Shown here in pieces: positions 5,482-9,520 of a DNA stretch of 9,520 nt. The stretch comes from Clostridia bacterium (lineage in GTDB: Bacteria > Bacillota > Clostridia > Oscillospirales > CAG-382): contig JAFYOG010000055.1 in the NCBI GenBank assembly GCA_017560285.1, forward strand, positions 1-9,520, read 5' to 3'. Both the position numbers and the translations under genes were made by a program. The notes under the pieces were generated by a model. That model was not told where the DNA came from, ran no database searches, and saw only the letters and a list, made by a program, of their open reading frames with translations. Each line of letters begins with the position of its first letter. The first letter of the stretch is position 1.

Positions 5482-6273
5482 ATGTTTAGCATAATTAAAG
5501 AAGAACTTAATAAAAACGGAATAGAACGGATCGGTTTTATTGATATAAGAGATTGCGAAATTATTAATCAGCGAATATTACCGCAATGGGCAAGAAGTGT
5601 AGTTATATTCTGTATTCCCTACCGGTCATCAAAAGAAATTGCCGATGACGGTTTTTCCGAATATGCAAGAATATACGATTATCATAATTATAGTAAGCAG
5701 TTGTATGAAATTGTTATTTCTCAGCTTAACAGCAAAACCAATTGCCGATTTATGGGTTTTTGCGACCATTCGCCTATAAACGAAAAGCTCGCGGCGGCAA
5801 AGTGCGATCTTGGGGTTATAGGAAAGAACTCGCTATTTATCGATAAAATTTACGGAAGCTTTGTTTTTTTAGGCTCGTTAATTACCGATATCGAATGTAA
5901 TATTCCAGCGGTTGAAATTAAGCATTGCTATAATTGCGGTTTGTGTATAGACGCATGCCCCAATAACGCCATTATTGAATTTGGTATAGATAGATATAAA
6001 TGCCTTTCGGGTATTTCGCAAAAGAAGAAAAAAACAGACGAAGAAAAGCTTCTTTTGAAAGAGCATAATATTGTTTGGGGCTGTGATATTTGTCAAAACG
6101 TATGCCCTTATAACAAAGATGCGAAAATATCACCTATTCCTTATTTTCAAAAAACACGGGTATCGAAAATCGATGTGGAATATATTAATGGGTTGTCTGA
6201 CGAGGAGTTTAATAAATTTGCTTTTTCCTATAAAGGACGAGATATTGTAGTAAATAATATTAACTTCGAATAA
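5482..6273 (+). CDS. Short QueG-like double [4Fe-4S] protein (epoxyqueuosine reductase family)
   Basis: Related to QueG, the cobalamin-dependent enzyme that reduces epoxyqueuosine in tRNA in the last step of queuosine synthesis. The DUF1730-like part spans about residues 40-140: YARIYDYHNYSKQL (61-74), DHSPINEKLAA (95-105) and GVIGKNSLFI (111-120), corresponding to the QueG patterns YARGxDYH, DSxPxxER and LGWIGKN. The ferredoxin-like part has Cys149-x2-Cys152-x2-Cys155-x3-Cys159-Pro, Cys174, and Cys201-x2-Cys204-x3-Cys208-Pro within GCDICQNVCPYNK, enough for two [4Fe-4S] clusters. At 263 residues it lacks the C-terminal extension of classical QueG (about 350-390). The ATG at 5482 is chosen over upstream in-frame starts because those lie inside rpsR and the terminator. 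No dedicated promoter is evident, so it may depend on read-through. True QueG activity is uncertain. Confidence 0.8.
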   Translation: MFSIIKEELNKNGIERIGFIDIRDCEIINQRILPQWARSVVIFCIPYRSSKEIADDGFSEYARIYDYHNYSKQLYEIVISQLNSKTNCRFMGFCDHSPINEKLAAAKCDLGVIGKNSLFIDKIYGSFVFLGSLITDIECNIPAVEIKHCYNCGLCIDACPNNAIIEFGIDRYKCLSGISQKKKKTDEEKLLLKEHNIVWGCDICQNVCPYNKDAKISPIPYFQKTRVSKIDVEYINGLSDEEFNKFAFSYKGRDIVVNNINFE

Positions 6274-6278
6274 ATTTA

Positions 6279-6307
6279 TTGACTATAAATAATCATGATG
6301 TTATAAT
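6279..6307 (+). promoter_or_regulatory. Sigma-A promoter of the XRE-cupin/ksgA operon
   Basis: TTGACT (6279-6284), 17 nt, TATAAT (6302-6307). The -35 differs from consensus by one base and the -10 is perfect. It begins 6 nt after the stop of the upstream QueG-like gene. The predicted start near 6314 gives a leader of about 26 nt with AAGGGAG at 6324-6330. Confidence 0.9.
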
Positions 6308-6339
6308 AAAAACATATTAACCAAAGGGAGTTATCTGTT

Positions 6340-6897
6340 ATGGATGTAAATGCACAAATTAAAGAAATTGCAAATAGAATTAAATATCTACGCGATGCCT
6401 TGGATATTACCGTAGACGAGGTTGCGGCTAAAATCAATATTACCTTGGATGAATATATGGAATATGAAAACGGCGAAAAGGATATTCCCATAAGCGTTAT
6501 ATATTCTACTGCTGCGGCACTTGGTGTGGATGCAACCGAGCTTATATTAGGCGAAGCCCCCAGAATGGCAGAATATTGCATTACAAGAAAGAACAAGGGC
6601 GTTATGATACAACGTTACGAAGGATATTCTTTCGAAGCGCTTGCTCATAATTATATCGGCAGAGATAAAGAACCTATGGTTGTTACTCTTACCCCTTCCG
6701 ACGTTCATCCCGCATTGGTTTCCCATTCCGGTCAGGAATTTAATTACGTTTTAGAAGGCAAATTAGGTGTAACTCTCGGCGACAGAACCTTCGAGCTTTC
6801 CGAGGGCGATTCGGTTTATTTCTCCCCTGCTATTCCTCACGGTCAATTTGCAATTGGCGGCACTGCTAAATTTTTAACTATAATAGATAAAGAATAA
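6340..6897 (+). CDS. XRE-family transcriptional regulator with C-terminal cupin domain
   Basis: A two-domain, probably ligand-responsive DNA-binding protein of 185 residues. Residues ~8-70 form an XRE/Cro-type helix-turn-helix (IANRIKYLRDALDITVDEVA, then KINITLDEYMEYENGEKDIPISVIYSTAAALGVDATELI). Residues ~110-183 form a small cupin barrel: HSGQEFNYVLEGKLGVTLG (129 onward) and GDSVYFSPAIPHG (156-168), with His129, Glu133 and His167 as possible metal or ligand contacts. The domain order is that of PuuR (putrescine regulator) and of many Clostridial regulators next to polyamine transporters or acyl-CoA synthetases. The nearby pot genes on the opposite strand make a polyamine link conceivable but unproven. 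AAGGGAG lies 9 nt before the ATG. Its TAA overlaps the start of ksgA by one base (TAATG). Confidence 0.93.
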   Translation: MDVNAQIKEIANRIKYLRDALDITVDEVAAKINITLDEYMEYENGEKDIPISVIYSTAAALGVDATELILGEAPRMAEYCITRKNKGVMIQRYEGYSFEALAHNYIGRDKEPMVVTLTPSDVHPALVSHSGQEFNYVLEGKLGVTLGDRTFELSEGDSVYFSPAIPHGQFAIGGTAKFLTIIDKE

Positions 6898-7724
6898 TGA
6901 CTGAATTTAAAAAGAAAAAACAATACGGACAGAACTTTCTAACTAACGTAGCTATCCCCAGACGAATTGCCGCAGAAAGCGGTATTACGTCAGAGGATGG
7001 CGTAATAGAAATCGGTCCCGGCTTCGGTATTCTTACAAAAGAATTATCAGCAATCGCCAATAACGTAGTTGCAATCGAAATCGACACCGAATTAATGTCG
7101 ATTTTGCCCGAAAAGCTATCGGATTGTAACAATGTAAAAATTATTAATGAAGATATTTTAAAGATCGACATTAATGATTTATTAACGAACGAATTTCCTA
7201 ACCGAAACGTATGCGTTTGTGCTAATTTGCCCTATTATATTACTACAGACATTGTAATGAAGCTGTTAGAAGGCGAATATGGCTTTAAAACCATTACGGT
7301 AATGGTTCAAAAAGAGGTTGCGGAACGGTTTTGCGCAAAACCCGGCACAGACGGTTATGGTGCAATAACCGCTTCTATAAGCTATTATGCATCTGTTAAG
7401 CGGTTGTTTACTGTAAAGGCAGGGTCTTTCGATCCCAAACCAAAGGTCGACAGTGCAGTTATACGGTTCGATTTGTACGACCACTCCCCTGTTAATCCGT
7501 TGAGCAAAGAAACTTTGTTTGCGGTAATAAAAGCGGCTTTTTTGCAAAGAAGAAAAACCTTACTAAATTCGCTTAATTCTTATTTTGGGGATAAAATTCC
7601 CAAAGAAGAATTGCTTTCTATAATACTAAATTGCGGATTAAAAGAAAGCGTACGCGGAGAAGAATTAAGCATTATAGATTTTTCAAAGCTTTCTGATCAA
7701 ATATTCGAATATATAAAAAAATAA
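6897..7724 (+). CDS. rsmA: 16S rRNA dimethyladenosine transferase RsmA/KsgA
   Basis: SAM-dependent enzyme that dimethylates two adjacent adenines in the 3'-terminal helix 45 of 16S rRNA (A1518 and A1519 in Escherichia coli numbering), a late step in 30S assembly; loss gives kasugamycin resistance. The 275 residues match the family. Visible motifs: KKQYGQNFL (7-15), SAM-binding motif I EIGPGFGILT (38-47), the acidic residue E61 after VVAIE, catalytic motif IV NLPYYI (110-115), and the family pattern GSFDPKPKVDSAVIRF from residue 176. The FLQRRKTLLNSL segment belongs to the C-terminal helical domain. There is no clear Shine-Dalgarno; the ATG overlaps the preceding stop (TAATG), so translation probably depends on re-initiation from the XRE-cupin gene. 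The KsgA features (QNFL, NLPYY) exclude an Erm resistance methylase. Confidence 0.96.
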   Translation: MTEFKKKKQYGQNFLTNVAIPRRIAAESGITSEDGVIEIGPGFGILTKELSAIANNVVAIEIDTELMSILPEKLSDCNNVKIINEDILKIDINDLLTNEFPNRNVCVCANLPYYITTDIVMKLLEGEYGFKTITVMVQKEVAERFCAKPGTDGYGAITASISYYASVKRLFTVKAGSFDPKPKVDSAVIRFDLYDHSPVNPLSKETLFAVIKAAFLQRRKTLLNSLNSYFGDKIPKEELLSIILNCGLKESVRGEELSIIDFSKLSDQIFEYIKK

Positions 7725-7753
7725 AAGGCGTTTAACGCCTTTTATTTTTTTAT
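7713..7753. terminator. Bidirectional terminator shared by ksgA and potD
   Basis: A 41-nt perfect palindrome centred on 7733, with 20-bp arms. The core AAAAGGCG (7723-7730) pairs with CGCCTTTT (7736-7743) around TTTAA, flanked by seven A's (7715-7721) on one side and seven T's (7745-7751) on the other, so each strand yields a GC-containing hairpin followed by a U-tract. The ksgA stop (7722-7724) and the potD stop (7752-7750, minus) both lie inside it. Confidence 0.93.
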
Positions 7754-9006
7754 TTGTAATATTGTGCTCGTTTCTTTTTTCTTATTGTATTAAATATAAA
7801 CCAGCCAACAAACATAGCTATGATCAAAACAGAAACTGCGTAAATAATATTATTATCGTTATCTTCTGTTACCGATGCGCCAAGCTGTGTCCATTTTTTT
7901 GTCATATACTTTTTGGTGGAATCGGGCAAATCTGCAAAAGCATCATTTTTAGGGTTATCATATCCGTAGAGTATTTCATATGCATCGGGGTGCGTATCTA
8001 AAAGCCCTTGGATATATTCCTCGTCTGCGGCAACTGCTTCATTGGGCGATGCGTAATATAAGTATTCCGCATTTGCTTTTGCAATAACAGGGTCGGCAAG
8101 GAAATTAATATATAGCTCTGCAGCTTCTTTGTTTTTGGAGTTTGCCAATACGCAAGCCGCATCAACAAAGACATTTGTGCCTTCTTCGGGATAGAAAAAT
8201 CCAAGGTTATCGTTACCTTCGTTTTCGTACATGGTAAAGAAGTCGCCTGCATAGTAGGGTGCAAGCCAAGCTTCGCCGCTTTCCATTTTATTAAAAACTT
8301 CGTCCATTACGTAGCTTTGAAGAACATTCTTTTGATCAAGCAAAGCTTCGTATGCGGCATCCCAATCGGCTTCGTTTGTTGAATTAATGTCAAGCCCCAA
8401 GTAGAACTGCGCTATAGCAAAAGCATCGCGGGGGTTATTAAAATTAAGGATTTTGCCCTTGTATTGCTCATCCCACATTACAGACCAGCTTGTGGGCTTT
8501 TCGGGAATAGCGTTTTTGTTATAAATTACACCAACTGTACCGACGTTATACGGAACACTATATTCGTTATTAATATCGTATTCCATATTTTTGTATTTAT
8601 TATCAATATACTTGTAATTGGGTATATTATCGAAATTTAATTTTGCAAGATAGCCTTCATTAATTAATCTGGCGATCATATAATCGGAAGGAATAATTAC
8701 GTCGTAATCTGCTCCGCCGTTTTTGATTTTTGCATATAAACTTTCGTTAGAATCGTAATTGTCATATACAATATCAATACCGGTAAGCATTTCGAATTCT
8801 TTGTTAACGTCGATACTTCCGTCAGAGCCGTCAGAAATATAATAACCCCAATTATATACCTTTAAAACAGTACCTTCGAATTTGCTGTAATCTATATTGG
8901 TGCCTTCGCAAAATTCTAATTCTGTTTTGGGATAATATGCGCAATCGGTTAGCAAGAATGCGGCAATGAGAGCCGCCAAAACAATAAAAATAAGTTTTTT
9001 CTTCAA
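7750..9006 (-). CDS. potD: Spermidine/putrescine-binding protein PotD with C-terminal membrane anchor
   Basis: Extracellular polyamine-capturing subunit of a Pot ABC importer. The 418 residues are longer than usual PotD (~350). A signal sequence (MKKKLIFIVLAALIAAFLLT) ends in LLTDC, a possible lipobox with Cys22 but with the unusual Asp at -1. The solute-binding domain follows: YNWGYYI (51-57) corresponds to the conserved YNWxxYI ligand-site motif, DYDVIIPSDYM (100-110) is family-typical, as are YSVPYNVGTVGVIYNK and AWLAPYYAGD. After the domain, residues ~387-405 form a hydrophobic segment followed by RKKKR, a likely second membrane anchor with its tail in the cytosol. The start codon is TTG at 9006-9004, supported by AAGGGA at 9020-9015 (8 nt upstream, inside the potC end) and by the intact signal peptide; no ATG exists before residue ~73. 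The gap to potC is 3 nt. Confidence 0.92.
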   Translation of the reverse strand: MKKKLIFIVLAALIAAFLLTDCAYYPKTELEFCEGTNIDYSKFEGTVLKVYNWGYYISDGSDGSIDVNKEFEMLTGIDIVYDNYDSNESLYAKIKNGGADYDVIIPSDYMIARLINEGYLAKLNFDNIPNYKYIDNKYKNMEYDINNEYSVPYNVGTVGVIYNKNAIPEKPTSWSVMWDEQYKGKILNFNNPRDAFAIAQFYLGLDINSTNEADWDAAYEALLDQKNVLQSYVMDEVFNKMESGEAWLAPYYAGDFFTMYENEGNDNLGFFYPEEGTNVFVDAACVLANSKNKEAAELYINFLADPVIAKANAEYLYYASPNEAVAADEEYIQGLLDTHPDAYEILYGYDNPKNDAFADLPDSTKKYMTKKWTQLGASVTEDNDNNIIYAVSVLIIAMFVGWFIFNTIRKKKRAQYYK

Positions 9007-9009
9007 CTC

Positions 9010-9520
9010 TTATTTCCCTTTCTTGGCTTTCGGCTTTGCATCTTTATCACCCACAAAGTTAATAAATATAAGCAACGCCAATACTGCAAGAATTATAATT
9101 GTATTTGCCGCATACAATGTAGGGCGAACACCTCTTCTTACAGCAGAATAAATATAAATAGGCAAGGTTTGGAACCCACTGCCGGTTACGAAATAACTTA
9201 TTAAAAAGTCATCTAACGACAAGGTGAATGCCATAAGCACACCGGAAATTACACCCGGCATAATACACGGAAGCTCTACCTTAAAAAAGGATTTCAGCGG
9301 TCTGCAACCTAAATCCATCGCCGCTTCCGTAAGATGCTTATCCATCTGCTTAATCTTAGGTAACACAGATAAAATTACATAAGGCAAGCTAAAAGTAACG
9401 TGCGCTATAAGCAACGTCCAAAAGCTTAATACAGATTGTGTACCCAAAATTGTTGCTGCGAAAGCAAACAAAAGCATCATAGAAACGCCCGTTACAATAT
9501 CGGGGTTCATCATAGGAATA
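9010..9520 (-). CDS. potC: Spermidine/putrescine ABC transporter permease PotC (5' end outside window)
   Basis: Inner-membrane permease subunit of the polyamine importer. Only the last ~169 residues are visible; the frame is open to the right edge (Ile-Pro precede the first visible ATG at 9513), so that ATG is internal rather than the start. Family landmarks include IPMMNPDIVTGVSMMLLF, a loop AHVTFSLPYVILSVLPKIK, the EAA loop that docks the ATPase (EAAMDLG followed by the ELP and PG residues), TLSLDDFLISYFVTG, and LPIYIYSAVRRGVRPT, all close to the Escherichia coli PotC pattern. At least three hydrophobic transmembrane segments are visible, the last near residues 138-154 counted from the first visible Met. 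The protein ends with a lysine-rich tail (KPKAKKGK). It precedes potD by 3 nt; potA and potB are expected beyond the right edge. Confidence 0.95.
   Translation of the reverse strand, partial: IPMMNPDIVTGVSMMLLFAFAATILGTQSVLSFWTLLIAHVTFSLPYVILSVLPKIKQMDKHLTEAAMDLGCRPLKSFFKVELPCIMPGVISGVLMAFTLSLDDFLISYFVTGSGFQTLPIYIYSAVRRGVRPTLYAANTIIILAVLALLIFINFVGDKDAKPKAKKGK

Noticed and set aside
7998..8264. 88-codon open frame in another frame of potD
   Set aside because: Fully nested in potD, in a frame without recognisable motifs; potD shows continuous family homology across the region.
1..9520. Mobile element, CRISPR array, tRNA/rRNA gene, toxin-antitoxin or defence island
   Set aside because: No transposase, direct-repeat array, structured RNA gene or defence-type protein was found; all reading frames are accounted for by housekeeping genes and no compositional break is apparent.

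Overview
This window looks like an ordinary chromosomal segment of a low-GC Gram-positive bacterium, most likely an (uncultured) member of the Clostridia. The evidence is strong AGGAGG-type ribosome binding sites, near-consensus TTGACA/TATAAT promoters, a Gram-positive (LexA/DinR-type) SOS box at recA, the rpsF-ssb-rpsR operon, an XRE-cupin regulator and a Pot-type polyamine transporter. I cannot place it more precisely from sequence alone. Base composition and codon use look uniform, and I see no insertion sequence, phage gene, CRISPR array, tRNA or rRNA.

Layout. (1) 1-2907, minus strand: an operon reading recA (2846-1788), recX (1784-1170), rimO (1163 to beyond the left edge), driven by a TTGACA-17-TATTCT promoter whose start site lies in a GAAC-N4-GTTC SOS box. 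(2) 3067-4179, plus strand: a divergently transcribed PRPP synthetase of an unusual, longer type. (3) 4215-5472, plus strand: a perfect-consensus promoter, a structured leader, then rpsF (S6), ssb and rpsR (S18, zinc-type), closed by an intrinsic terminator. (4) 5482-6273, plus: a short QueG-like double-[4Fe-4S] protein starting ten bases after that terminator's U-tract. (5) 6279-7724, plus: a promoter, an XRE-cupin regulator and rsmA/ksgA, translationally coupled through TAATG. (6) 7750-9520, minus: the 3' end of a polyamine ABC transporter operon, potC (5' end outside the window) and potD. The ksgA and potD transcripts converge on one perfect palindrome that contains both stop codons and serves as a terminator in both directions.

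Functionally the window combines DNA repair and recombination (RecA, its modulator RecX, SSB), ribosome biogenesis and modification (S6, S18, RimO on S12, KsgA on 16S rRNA, possibly QueG-like tRNA modification), nucleotide precursor supply (PRPP) and polyamine uptake. I found no convincing undescribed defence or mobile system. The items most worth a second look are regulatory or variant-protein observations: the rpsF leader and the inverted repeat around its -35 box, rimO as part of an SOS transcript, a PotD with an extra C-terminal membrane anchor, a short QueG relative, and the divergent PRPP synthetase.
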